Of a stretch of 64,000 nt of DNA, positions 49,601 to 62,310 are shown one piece after another. The stretch is from Mansonella perstans (lineage: Eukaryota; Nematoda; Chromadorea; Rhabditida; Onchocercidae): positions 186,001 to 250,000 of the forward strand of contig JBAMDO010000022.1 in the NCBI GenBank assembly GCA_037074765.1, in the 5' to 3' direction. Under the pieces are notes generated by a model that worked only from the letters and a program-made list of their open reading frames with translations, was not told the origin of the DNA and searched no databases. Numbering within the stretch: the stretch's first letter is position 1; every line of letters begins with the position of its first letter. Made by a program: the position numbers and the translations under genes.

Positions 49601-52600
49601 GAGATTCTGGTATTTGGGCTTAAAGTAATATGGATAAATTGAATTTCAAAAAAAAAAAAGAAAGGAACACGGCGAAACAAGATCATTAAATTTTCAAACA
49701 AAAAATTCAAATAGAGCTTTGATTACGATTTCAATTTTATTTTCAAGACAATCCCCTTAATTAGCCGATTTACCCAAAAATTATATTGGTAAATTAGAAA
49801 AGAAAATGAAATTGATAGGATCGATGATTATCAGGAAAAAAATCACTTAAAATGATTGCTTAAATTTTTACTTAACACAATGAGCAAATAAACAAAACAA
49901 ATGCTTAGAATTTATGATGAAAAATTGAAAAGCAAAAACTTCAAATTTAATCAGTTTAATTTCTACATTTTAAAGTAAAAATTGAATTAATGCCATTAAA
50001 GGAAAAGCAAAAAAAAGAAATAGGCGAAATAAAAAAAGTAAATTGAAACACTCATTTCAATTTTTTTGGTAAGACTTCAAACTTCATTTAATGGAATTTT
50101 ACTAGCAAAATTAACATACTTGATTAAGCTCAATTTGAATTTCATTCATTTTCATAACAAATTTTCTTCACTCAATGTATGCTTTATTTCATTTTAACAA
50201 ATATATAATATTTTTAAAATATTCTTTCAGACAGAAAGAGAGTGAGAGAGAGTGAGAATAATCTTAAAGAAAATTACATAATATCAGTGTGTAAACTGTA
50301 AATAATTCTCAATAACTGTTTTCATGATCAGGAAGATAAATATATGATTTGATCATCCGCTAAACGTGAAAGGTTACGTTAAGTGTGAAAGGTTACGATC
50401 GGATAATGTTTGCGAATAATATTTAAATGAAGAGGAATACCTTTAGGTGAATCAATAACTTAAATACGAGATCAATATGGAATCAATAGAAATGATAAGG
50501 TAGAATATCTGGTCGATTTTCAATTCAATCAGCGATTTATTTAAAACATTTTTAATAAATAGTTATTATTAAATTTAGTATTAAAAAGCTATTATTTCTT
50601 TGATTATTTAATATTCATTGGTTAATATAAAATTATTTAAAATTGTTTGGGAAAAAATCGATCCAAACTTAGAAGTCACATCTTGTCATGCATTTAATAT
50701 AATACATTAACATATGGATGAGGCGGTTTAACACAGTGCGACTGATATTGAAACATTTTAAATAATCAAAATATCTAAAGGCTAAAGGTTATAAGATTAG
50801 CAAAAGTTGCAAGTTTTTTCACAATCAATAAAATATGTATCGTTTTTTCTCGTTGATTTTGCGGAATATCAATGTTGTTATGATACTATCAGCTAATTTA
50901 TCGGTTACAATCTATCATCTTAACCTGATCATTTGCAATACATAGCTAATGATTAATTATTACCATATTATGGTCATCAGTTTTGTGAATCATGAAAGCA
51001 AAAATGACCAATGCTAATCGATACATGATCTATTCATCGTTTATTTTTGTATTTTCGATCGTTTTCTTCTTTTGCCTGGCATTTATTTTTTGTATCCATT
51101 AATTTTATAGTTTTGCGTTAGACCAAAATTTATGGTTAAATGATAGGCTTTAAAAGAATTAATGTTAGCACAGAGGATAAGCTTATTTATGGACAAATGT
51201 TAGATTTTATACAATTAAAGTTAGCACAGAGGAATAGGCTTTTGAAATAAAAAAGTTAGGATAGAAAAAAAGAATCGTTGACAATTACATGATTAAAATG
51301 AGTAATGGATACTGTAAAGAAAATTTTAGCTGCGAATAAAATGATGACTGATTGAAGTACACTTTAAGGCCTTTATGCTTTAGGCCTGTAAGTCAATGAC
51401 TATTCGGAAAAAAAAATGAAAAAGTGAGAATAAAATTGCTCATAATAGATTATGCTAGGGAAAAGAGAGAAAAATACATGAATAATAGATAAAATAGAAA
51501 AAGAGAGAGAGAGAGAGCGAATGAAAGAATAAAATGAAAAGAAAAAAAAGGAGGGAAAAAAATATGCTGAAAATAGTTGATTGATTTTGGTGTAAGAGTG
51601 AAAAATGAACAAATAACAAATGCATGAAGGCACACAACCAAAATAGCGTGCCCTTTTTTGAGCCTTAAATTGATCATGTTATAGGGGCCAGTAAAAAAAA
51701 AAAAAACTATTAAATTCTTGCTAGCAATCAGGCATTGTGAAAGAAGAAACTTAATTCGTTCCTTTCCTGAAATCATTTAATTAATTTTACTAAATAATTT
51801 GAATTTTTTTTTTTCAACTTTATTCCATCAATTAATAATATCAGGAAGAGAAGGAGAAATTGATGGTGAAATGATTGGTAGAGGCAAGAATCATTATAAG
51901 ATATTCATTCTGAGGCTAGAAAATGTTGTTTTGTATTTAGAAGGTCACAATAGTAGTACCATAATTAGCTTAATACCATAATTAATTATACACCTGACCT
52001 TTTACACTTATCATGGATTAAGCTCAAGTTTAACCTGCAACTGATCAGCAGAGTATAAAGTAATGATGATGACGGACAGAAGAGGTTACATTATTGAAAC
52101 TTTTAAAGGCAGTAATAATTTTTTCCAAATTTACTTTACCTGAAAGTAATGCGTTGAGCAAGCTTTTGTCGTTTGATCACATCGATAAACCAATTCTCTT
52201 AGCTGTCCAACGATTCGAACCTGAAAAATGCAACAGTTTAAGTATACTTCACCATACATAATTAGGCATTTATTTTGTTTAAGATCTAAAGTTTATTAAA
52301 GTATTAACTCATTCAAGGATGCCTTTAAAGCGAAAAATTCAAGCATACTTCACATTCCTTTTCATTTATTTACCCAAGATTTTGGAATTTATTAAACTAT
52401 TAATCTTCCTTTAGGACTGAAATGGATGATGATGATCTAAAACTATTTCGAAAAATTTTTGATATTATAAAAAATTTTATCAGGAATTATATGAAAGAAC
52501 ATTAGATGAGAAATTACCAAGCAAGTACATAGTGCGGGATTTAAAAATATTAGCAGAGTAGAACAAATTTATAAAATGAATGTTGAAAATACCTCAATCC

Positions 52601-55600
52601 GATTGTATCTAATCTTCCAGTATCTCATATCACATCTAAGCATTCAAAAAAGTATCCTGTGTACTCTGCTAGAAAAATATACCAATGAACATACACCATT
52701 AAGAATCAAGGAAATACAAAAGAACACAAACTCCCGAATAAGAAAGAATATAAACTCTCCGAACACAAAAGAATACAAACTCTCCGAATATTAAAGAATA
52801 GAACTCCCCGAATACAAAAGAATACAACTCCACAAGATAACCCGAATATACCAATTTTACATATTTTTTTTTTCTTTTTATAGCTAGCATTTCAGAAAAA
52901 TACAAAACACAGAGGAAAAAAAACCTTAAATGTAAAGTATACATAGATATTTCCTGGATTCCATTTTCATCCTTATATTTATCAGGCTCTCGTTAGTATT
53001 TTGTGTTATAAAATGTTTAAAATACCATGAAATAATAGATTTCATATGTTTTTTCTTTTCATTTCCATCCAATCGTTGTAAATCCAGAAATGGCTAATTT
53101 TTTTTTGTTTTGAGATCATATTATAAATTTGCGCAACATTTTCGAAAAAAGTAATTCATTAATTTCAAACTATTTATGGGAAAAATTATGCATAAAACAA
53201 TTTTTAATATTTCACTGAATTTCCTATTCAACTTATAATTTAACTTCCCATTTATTCAATTTCTTCTACTCACTTTATAATTTTGAATCAATTTTTCGTT
53301 TTGTAAATTTTATGTAAAAGTTTTTCATTGTATTCATAATTGTATCGTTTCCAAGTATATTCTATAGATATTTACATATGCGTTCTAAATTTCTTCATTT
53401 AAGTCCGAAACCTAATTTTCCTTTTCTTACAGCCTTAAGCCTATATATTTAATTGCTCCTTCTTCTAAAATATACTAGGCCTAGTCTTTTACAATTCATT
53501 TCAGTCCTTTTTACATCACAATGCATTATAGTACGGAAAGAATATGTGTGAGTATTACAAATAAATCATTTGTCACTTTCATACAGCCTTCCTTTTCTTT
53601 TACCTTTTTTGCCATTCATAAATGATAGCAAATGCCTTCTTAATGATGATTCATAAATCTTGAAGTTAAAAGTATCCTAAAGCACATATATATATATAGC
53701 CATATACTTTCTTCTAATTAAAATATTTCTTAAGATTATTCTAAACTTTAGGAGAAAGTAAAATTTCAGGCTTTAGTATTAATAAAATTAATTAAATTTT
53801 ATTGTGGTACATTTCATTTAATTTTCTTCTTATTGCATCTTTTTTCTTTTGAACTTAACGGAATATACTTTAACAATGATGACATGATTGAAATTTTTTA
53901 GCACTTACCATTTTTCATCAAAATTTTCCTCTATTTATGCATTTTCATTTGCTTTTTTTTTCTTCGACTTCATCTTTCCCTCATTTTTCCCACAAAATAA
54001 TGGATTAGCAAAAAAAAGGAAAAAGAAAAATAAAAGGAAGAGGCAAAAAGAGAAAAATTTTTATTCAAAATGGCTATTAGACAATTTTTTTCAAATTCCA
54101 TAATTTTTATTTTTTATATCAGAAAACTTTTTGGTTTCCTTTTTTTTTCACTGAGAATAAATTATTGTTGAAAGTTTTAATTAATCAGAGAAAGAAAAAA
54201 ACTCATTTATTAATTAAAAGAAAAATTTAAAAGAAAAATTAATTAAAAGGGAAATTCAAAAAAATATATGCATATGACGTGGAGTTTTTCACGTTAATAA
54301 CGTAACCAAAATAGAAGAAAGAAAATGTTTGAAAGTGTCATTGGAGAAATTTCCAAGGTATTTGATCAATGAGAAGGATTTTCTCGCTTTTTTTTTGCCC
54401 TCATTAAAACGATGATAAAATTTGCAAAAATTCCTTTTTAAATTCAAATAATATGATTTCAAGTAATTTCGGGACCTCAACACACCATTTCCACGCCTGG
54501 TTGCTGGAATGGACATATATGAACATATGGCCAATCACATTTACCAAGGAGCATTTCCATTACAAAGGCAATAATGGCACATGCTGAAGTTATCGGTAGA
54601 TTTAAATATCAGAAAAAAAAGAGAGAGAGATATTACCTATTCCTATTCAGGAAGAGATTAAGTCAGTTTTTAATTTTAAATTTATTAAAAACGAATTTTA
54701 GCAAATTATTAAATAATAATATTCGAAATGTGTTAAATTTACAACAACAGTGAATGAGTGAATTTTTCTGATAATTTATTAGCATATTTTTCGATTATTG
54801 TATTCTCTGTAGTAATTAAATAATTTATATATAAGTGATTATTTCATTAACATATTACTGATTAAAAAAAAAATAAAATTTTTAAACATGCATACCTTTG
54901 TATCTTCCATATGACGTTGCCGTCGTTCAAGTTCCACTTCAAGTTTTTCAACTTGATTCTGTGCTTCATCTCTCTGCAAAAATTCTTAAAATCTAATTAA
55001 AAATAACAACATCTGCCAATAATTTTTTCCTGTAAAACTACAAATGATAATATATATCTCAATTTGTTCATACCGGAAATCAGATTCTTCCAGTAAATAT
55101 TCTATTTTAGCAACAAAAATAAGTCCTGTAGCTATGTGAATGAATATAAACTAAAATTCAATGATAATGAATATTCCGATTTTCCTGATGCGGAATTCTA
55201 ATTCTGCTTCAGTAATGCTCTAAAAAACAATCCTGTTCGCTAGTGGTTTATAAACTAAAATTGAGCAACTGAAATTTAGTAAATTTTACCAAACCTTATT
55301 TAGTGCTTCTTCTTCATTTCGTCGTCTTCTTTCAAGTTCTTTACGATGTCGTACTAGCTCCGAACCAACAGCTGGCCCGGAAGATTCCGTTCGAATGGAA
55401 ATCTCTTGCGCCTTACGATAACCATCATCACGTAAGCCAAGTAAAGTTCGCGCTCGTTGCAACTCTTGTTGAGTATCCTTCTGCAAACTTGCCATTCCAA
55501 AAATAAATGTTACATGAATTTTTTTTTGCATCCTTATTTAATACTTGAATAATCAAAATCTTTAAATCATATTTAAATAAGAAAAAAAACTCTATCATTC

Positions 55601-57279
55601 GTTTTTTTAAAGAGTTTCCAAAACATTTTTAAAATTATTTCAATTAAGCTTTTCCAGGCCAATTAACTTCCTATCTACATCTTAAATCTTAATTAATTAG
55701 TAGACAAAATTTGAAAATTTCACATACAACTTGTTTCATTGCTCGTAGCCATTCATTTTTTAAACTCCTTCGCTGTCGTTCATGCTCATCACGTCTCAAT
55801 TCTAATGACTGCAAATTAGCAAAGTCAGACTGTTGAAAGTAAAACTTTGTAATCATAGCTAAGATAAAAATATCGATGAGATTGAAATCAAAATAGAGAT
55901 TAAGAATTTAATGAAAATACTTTTAAAAAAAATTTCAGTTGCCAAAATAATCCCACTTGAACATTTTTTGCATATGATAAAATTGCATCAGATCAGTTAT
56001 TTTTTTTGACCTCTAATTAGACCTATAATTAGTAGTATGCAAATAATTTTACCTTAATAAACCTATCCTGAATATATTTTACAGCTTCTTGTGTTTGCTC
56101 ACAAAATGCGATATCATTTTCGAAGCTATTTTCGAAAACATCTTTTAACGGTAAATAATGCTAAAAATAAAAATGCCTTCAAAAAAAGAAAAAATTCGAA
56201 ATTGTTTTAAAATTAAAACTTTAAACAAATACTGATATATAGATAAATGCTGTTCTACTGGCAAATTCACAACGATATTTTTGTTCATCGTTTATCAAAA
56301 TAGAATTTTCAATAATTTTTTTTTTTCAATTTCTAATATGTGAAATCAAAATGATAACTTTAAATTCAAAAATATCATTTCAACAAAAATTTCAAATCAA
56401 TCAATCAGTAGTTGGATTCGCCATTCATCAAATTATCTCAATGACTTTGATCACAGATAAAGGTTTAAAAGTAAGTTTACTTTCTTTGTAATTTTCATTT
56501 CAATTTGCAGTAACATATTTTTGCACAAAAAATATAGGTTTAATTAAGGTAAATATTTAAAAAAAGAACTAGCCTCACTAATAACAGTTTTTGATTGATT
56601 AGCAAGATTTTGCACACGTTTTGCGTGCTCTAAGTCAAGTTGCACACGACGTGATACATGATTTAATAATTCTTTGCAATATTTCGTCCATGCTGAAATT
56701 AACAAATTTAAGTTAAAATTTTGTTTTTCAACAAAGTAATAAAATAATTCAATATTGTGTCATAATTTTAAAAAAATTAATTATCAATAGTGTAAAATTG
56801 AATCAGCTATTGGAACTATGCAATAATTTAATTTGACAGTACCTTTTAATTTCCGATTTTGAGTATTTGAGTGGTAACTAATTTCCGACTTTAAATATTT
56901 GAATGTTACGTAAAAATGCCAGTGCTTAATTGTTTCAAATTTTATTCTTAAATTTGAAAGAATTGCTAGGTGAAATTCAAAACGCATTATTTACATTAAC
57001 TGCTACAAATGTGTGCTTAGTTTCAAAATTATATTTTGAATTAGCCTCAAATCAGTTATTATTAAAGACATTTCATACTTTTTCCTTTTTGTTTTAGAAT
57101 GTTTTGATTATTAAATTTAAGCTTTTCTTTCAGTGAAAAAAATATTATAATTTGATTGATGATTTTTTTCCCTGTAATTGATTTTTTTTTAATGCTAAGA
57201 TATTTAAGACAAATTTACCTTTAGCTCTTTCAAATGCTAAATCAATTCCGTCACTACGATCAGCAACCATTCGATCCAT
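43657..57279 (-). CDS. spv-1: F-BAR, C1 and RhoGAP protein (SPV-1/ARHGAP29 type)
   Basis: GTPase-activating protein that turns off Rho at curved membranes; C. elegans SPV-1 does this in the contractile spermatheca. Exons (minus): 57279-57219, 56692-56574, 56160-56053, 55808-55731, 55480-55295, 54973-54896, 52220-52140, 49565-49423, 49227-49094, 48331-48289, 48084-47793, 47530-47330, 46696-46575, 46259-46100, 45676-45559, 45195-45079, 44804-44694, 44528-44311, 43884-43657, giving 865 residues. F-BAR about 1-285 (DGIDLAFERAKAWTKYCKEL). C1 zinc site about 346-390 (H346, C357, C360, C371, C374, H379, C382, C390). RhoGAP about 405-600 with arginine finger R445 in GIYRTCG, then LYLRKLPEPLLTHELYDEW and MDNLMTASNLGAVITPSM. 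A Ser-rich acidic tail follows. Exon 2 needs a GC donor (GAG|GCTAGT). The exon-1 acceptor may take a spliced leader, with ATG at 57279. If instead upstream exons exist, the N-terminus is incomplete. Confidence 0.92.
46755..47195. repeat. Minisatellite in an intron of the RhoGAP gene
   Basis: Five to six degenerate units of about 70-77 bases share TTATTTCTCACTTTCAACA, TTTACATTAATTGC and ACAAGACTAAATGACTTA. The array fills much of the intron between exons 12 and 13. Confidence 0.9.
48405..48455. repeat. GAAT microsatellite
   Basis: Imperfect GAATGAAT units in the intron between RhoGAP exons 9 and 10. Confidence 0.85.
52713..52835. repeat. About 25-base minisatellite in RhoGAP intron 6
   Basis: Four to five units of the form AAGAATACAAACTCTCCGAA with small variations. 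They lie in the 2.7-kb intron between exons 6 and 7. Confidence 0.85.
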
Positions 57280-57599
57280 TTCTTCCAAATTAACAAAACC
57301 TGAAATAATCTTCCAACTATTCGAGTCCCTTTAATTCTTCATTCTTAAATGATTTGATTTATTACCGTTACATTAAAATTTTACCATTATTGTTATTACT
57401 AACGTAATTAATTTTAATCACGACAAAAAGTTTAAAAAAAAAACAAATTGGAAAAAGATTTTTTCATTGAGAATGATTTATGGAACGGATACGTGCAATA
57501 ATTAAATCCTAAAAGTTAATTACTTTAATTTGAAATAATTAAAATAAAAAAATTCACTATTATAGTTGATCATAATGAAGTAAATAGATTTTCCACAAT

Positions 57600-58165
57600 G
57601 CTAAAATAGAAAATTTCAAGTAAACTGATCCACGATTGATATCTATTACTCAGATCAATCTTACAATCAGCCTGTTACCATCTGACTGTTGACCTCTGGA
57701 TTATTAAATCGTATCTTTCATTTAAATCTCGATCAAATCTCAATAGGTGTTCATAATAATAATAATAATTTTCTGCACTAGATGATTTCAAGTATTTGAT
57801 CCACAATTGATATCTATTATTGAGATCAATCCTACCTCTTATCACCTGATTGACTTTCAGATATCTATTATTGAGACATATTTACAATCTGATTGTTGAC
57901 CTCTAGATTATTGAATCTTAAGTTTCATTTAAATCTCGATCAAATCTCTATAGGCGTTCGTAATAATAATAATAATAATTTTCTACAATGCTTAAGTATT
58001 TCATGTAATTGATCCACAATTGATAATCTAGGCTATTACTGAGATAAATGTTACCTTTTATCACCTGATTGATCTCTAGATATTTATTATTAGACCTATT
58101 TATCATTTGATTATTGACTATCTGTTTATCATTTTACTGCTGACCTCTAGATTAATCTCATCTTT
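57600..58165. repeat. Degenerate tandem repeat, about 200-base unit
   Basis: About two and a half units share TTTCATTTAAATCTCGATCAA, TGTTGACCTCTAGATTATT and runs of AATAATAATAATTTTCT. The third unit is partial. Confidence 0.85.
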
Positions 58166-58639
58166 TATAGTATACGTGAATGATTGATAAGTGATAAAAG
58201 TACCACAACAGCAGCTATTACAACAGCATTAAAATGTTATTTATATGAGGTGACATTTAGTTGACAAAATAGATAATAATACAATGATCGGATTATCAAC
58301 AGCAGCAATGACCGATGCTACAATTATTCTCTAATTCCTATGCATATAATAATAAAAATACACACACTAATGTCAGTTTTCTTCTTTTCCTGTTAATCAC
58401 TATTGTAATAATATTATCTGCCACCTGTTTGACATTTTCTCCCTCATCTCTTTTGTTCATTTCTTCCTTTTCATGCTTTCAATGCAATTCTAACTCTTTA
58501 AAATCAAGCATTAATTTTAAATTTAAACCTATTCCATTATTTTCACTTTTGTAATACTATTAATCTTTCAGTATGCATCAATAAGAACTGAATTATTAGG
58601 AATCAAAACTTGATACAATGATCGATGAAATTTTGAACC

Positions 58640-58745
58640 AATGAAGACCGATCGATCAAACAGATGGATGAACCAATCATCGATCGATCAAATAGATAGA
58701 TGAACTAATCGATTGATAGATCAATCAATTAATAGATGGAAAAAC
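58640..58745. repeat. GATCGATCAAA-type short repeat
   Basis: Reiterated CGATCGATCAAACAGATGG-like units that decay into GATAGATCAATC. Confidence 0.7.
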
Positions 58746-59814
58746 AAAAAAAATCTGATAAATGAAATAGAAACACAATTGTTAAATTTAAGAAATCTAT
58801 CAGATATTCTTCAACGACTAAGATAAATAATGAATTCAATTGTTCAATTAAAAAAAAAAAAAAATATGAGAAGTTAAAATTTTAACATTTCCAAATAAAT
58901 TGAAATTTTTTTAAATATTTAACAGTGTTTTTTTCTTTTTTCCTCCAACAATTGTAATTTCTTTTAAAGTAATAAATCTTTTTTTGTTCATTGAGAAATT
59001 AGTGTTTAGAAATATTGCAATTAAAATTTGACATTTTTACTCCCATTTGCATATGAAAAAATAAATAAAGCAAACAAAATGGCCTCGAAGTTTTTCAAAT
59101 TATTTGCAATTAAAATTTATTACATATATTTAAAATGTTTTTTGAAAATCTAATTCAACGTGCAATGTACATGGTAATAATTGAAATTGAAATTAAAATT
59201 TGAATAAAATATGATTGATTTAAAGTAGCAGTGACTAAGATATCAAATGTTTCAGAATTATTTCGAAATAAAAAAAAAAAAAGTCTCTCAAAAATAAAAT
59301 GATTTATGAAAAATTTTATTCATTGAAATGTTTTCTTTTTTTTTGCTTTTTTACTTTACTGTTATTTGTTTTACTTTGTTTTGCTTATTTTTCCTTTTCA
59401 CTATTGAATTATAGAATTGAAATTTGCAAAGATTTTTGAAATTTTAACATTGACAAATATTTTAATTTCTTTTTTCAATTAATTGATTTTTTAGACGACA
59501 AAACAAAACAAACAAATAAATGTTGAAGGAGTAAGAATGACATGATGATATAGCGATAAAAAGGTTACAAAGTTCACAAAAAGAGAAAATAAAGAGAGAG
59601 AGAGAAAGAGAAAAGAGAAGGAAGCGCAAAAAAAACGAAAGATTTGTAACATTACATTAACCGACTTTTCCGCCCAATAATTATCGGTTGGGAAAATTGT
59701 TGAAAATGTATTTTTCAAACAAAAATCTTTCGTTTTTTTTTTTTTTTTTTGAATATTATTAATATGCAAGAATATAATGTTATTATAGTTGTTTGTTTAT
59801 TTTTCTAACAATAT

Positions 59815-60330
59815 CGATTAATTTATTTTGTCTGTGATTATCAAATGATAACAAAATGATAAAGTGACAAGAATTAGTAGTGGAAAAAGTAAGGAATTAA
59901 TTCTAAAATGGCACTCACTAGTTTCTTTTTACAAAGGATAATTAGTGATATTAATTACTTTGATTAATTAGCTAAATTTATTTTCAATCATTCAAGTATC
60001 AAATATTATTCGAACTTCTTTTGTTTTTTTCAATTATTTTATTTTGTCTGTAATTACCAAGTGATAACGAAATGGCAAAGTGACAAGGGTTAGTACTGGT
60101 GAAAGTTCTGTCAATGTAATTATCAAACGATAACAAAATGATAAAGATGAAATAATAAAGTGACAAGAATTAGTACTGGAAAAAATAAGGATTTAACTCT
60201 ACAATGGCACTCTTTAGTTTCCATTTACAGAGGATAATTATATTAATTATTTTAACTAATTAGCTGAATTGAAATGATAAAGTGATAAGAGTTGGTACTG
60301 GAAAAAGTAAGGAATTAATTCTGCAATAAC
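59815..60330. repeat. Degenerate tandem repeat
   Basis: Three to four variable-length units share GATAACAAAATGATAAAGTG, ACAAGAATTAGTACTGGAAA and AAGGAATTAATTCT. Confidence 0.85.
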
Positions 60331-61944
60331 ATTGAAGATTTTAAAACATCGGCCCGAAAAATTGCAACACCTTGTGAAAGTTTATTCAATCATGATTTGA
60401 AGTGGACACAATACAATGTTTCAGGAAGTATCAAGGTACCTTCAATAAATTTCACTGATTTAAATCATTCAAAATAAATTATGAGAGCTAAATTAATCAA
60501 AATATTGTAGTCTAAGTGCGCTAATTAATTTTAATCAAACTTTTCTTTTTTAATATTAATGAAAAAATGATGTAATAACAAAGTTTCCATCTTCATCATT
60601 GCTTAATATAAAAATTTAGTAGAATAAATTATAGTAACCGTTGACAAAGTACTAAGTTTCAATTCATTGCAAATCTAGCAGCTCTTCCTTTTAAAAGTAA
60701 ACAATGCTTTTCAATACTTCTTTTAAATAAATAGTAAAGTAAACAGTAGTGATTTAATCATTGTTAATTAGTCGAAATACTTAGAAATGAATATAACAGA
60801 AAAATATGATTGTTGAGAGTAAAAATTTCAGCGGAAAGTTCAAAATCATTTCAAAAAAAAAAAAAGCCAATAATAATTTATTTAATTGATATGATATGAT
60901 TGGCCAAAAAAAAAAGAGCCATATTTACTTATTTCATTTTAGGCTTACTAATATTATTAGTGCAACAAATTAATTGACTCATTTAATTCATTAATTAAAA
61001 TTATTACATTTGAAAAAGGAAAAGGTAGAAAAAAAAAGTAAAGAGAAAATGAAAGGAATTATAATAAATATATGTAGAAATTAGAAAACAACAGTTCTTT
61101 TCTCTCTCTCCCTCTCTCTTTCTCTTCAATCTTTCTCTACTAATATTATCAGCGATAAGAAATCTCGTCGACGATATGAAACCCAGTTAGACTTGAAAAT
61201 ATTTGCTTGCCCATTCCGATGAAACCGTTTGTTATTTGTCATTCGAGCATTGCAGCAGAGGACATTTAAATATAACATGCAAATAATTGGTACAATCCAG
61301 CAACAGTCACCAAAAATTTCTTTTGGATGAAAAAAAAAAGCCTAAAAAATTAAAAGTACTGTCTAATTTGCATAATGTTGTTTGATAATGAAAATTTCTT
61401 ATTCAATATTATTTTGATAAATAAATTTATAAAATTTAAATTAACATGATAAAAAAATTTTTAAATTATATTCATATATCATAACATAACATTACTTAAT
61501 CAATTTCTTTCATCCTATGATTTGTTAATTAGAACCTATTAATTAAAATAAAAGTTGAATTTATAAAATTTTGCATGCTGCAAAAAAATAAATCTATAAT
61601 ATTAATTCAACAATTTGCTGCAGTAATTTTTTTTTTTTGTTGTTATTGAATATCACAGAAAAAAATAAAACTGAAAAAAACACAAATTTTTGATAGTATA
61701 AATATAACTGAAACAATTAAAAAAATTTCCTTATCTTAATTAATGAAAATATAATTAATAATGAAGAAATTCAATATATTTGAATACGCTTATTACATCA
61801 TGCTGATTTTTTACAATTTTACTGAATCGTTTGTTGCCTAATTACTAACATTAAGAAGTAATAAAATTTCATAATAATAATAATTTAAAAAAATATATAT
61901 AAAGCTATTAATTAAAAATATTAGTAAAAAAGACATTAAAATAA

Positions 61945-62310
61945 TTGTACTATTATTATAAACATTCCATTATTATTGTCATCACCCCAGTATTATCATC
62001 AGCACTATATTATTACCATTCTGTTATTCTCATCATTTTTTTTATAACCCCACCATTCCGTTGTCATCATTACCATGCTATTATCGCTATCAAGTCCTAT
62101 ATCGTCATCACGTTCCGCTATCATTATCACCGTCCTTCTATCATTGCCATTACTCTATTATCACTATCATTATCACGATCCTACTACCATCATCATCAAC
62201 CCATTATCACTATTGCCATTCTATTATCTTTATTACCATCCTGCTATAATCATCTTCACTATATTACCATTATCGCTGTCACCATCCTATTACCGTTATC
62301 ATATTTTTTA
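61945..62310. repeat. CAT/ATT-rich degenerate short repeat
   Basis: Units such as CTATTATCACTATCATTATC are repeated with variation. This keeps three plus-strand frames open and yields Tyr/His/Ile/Leu-rich pseudo-proteins without biological sense. Confidence 0.85.

Noticed and set aside
51400..51776. Phe/Ser-rich minus-strand frames
   Set aside because: They come from a GA-rich microsatellite and A-runs inside a large RhoGAP intron.
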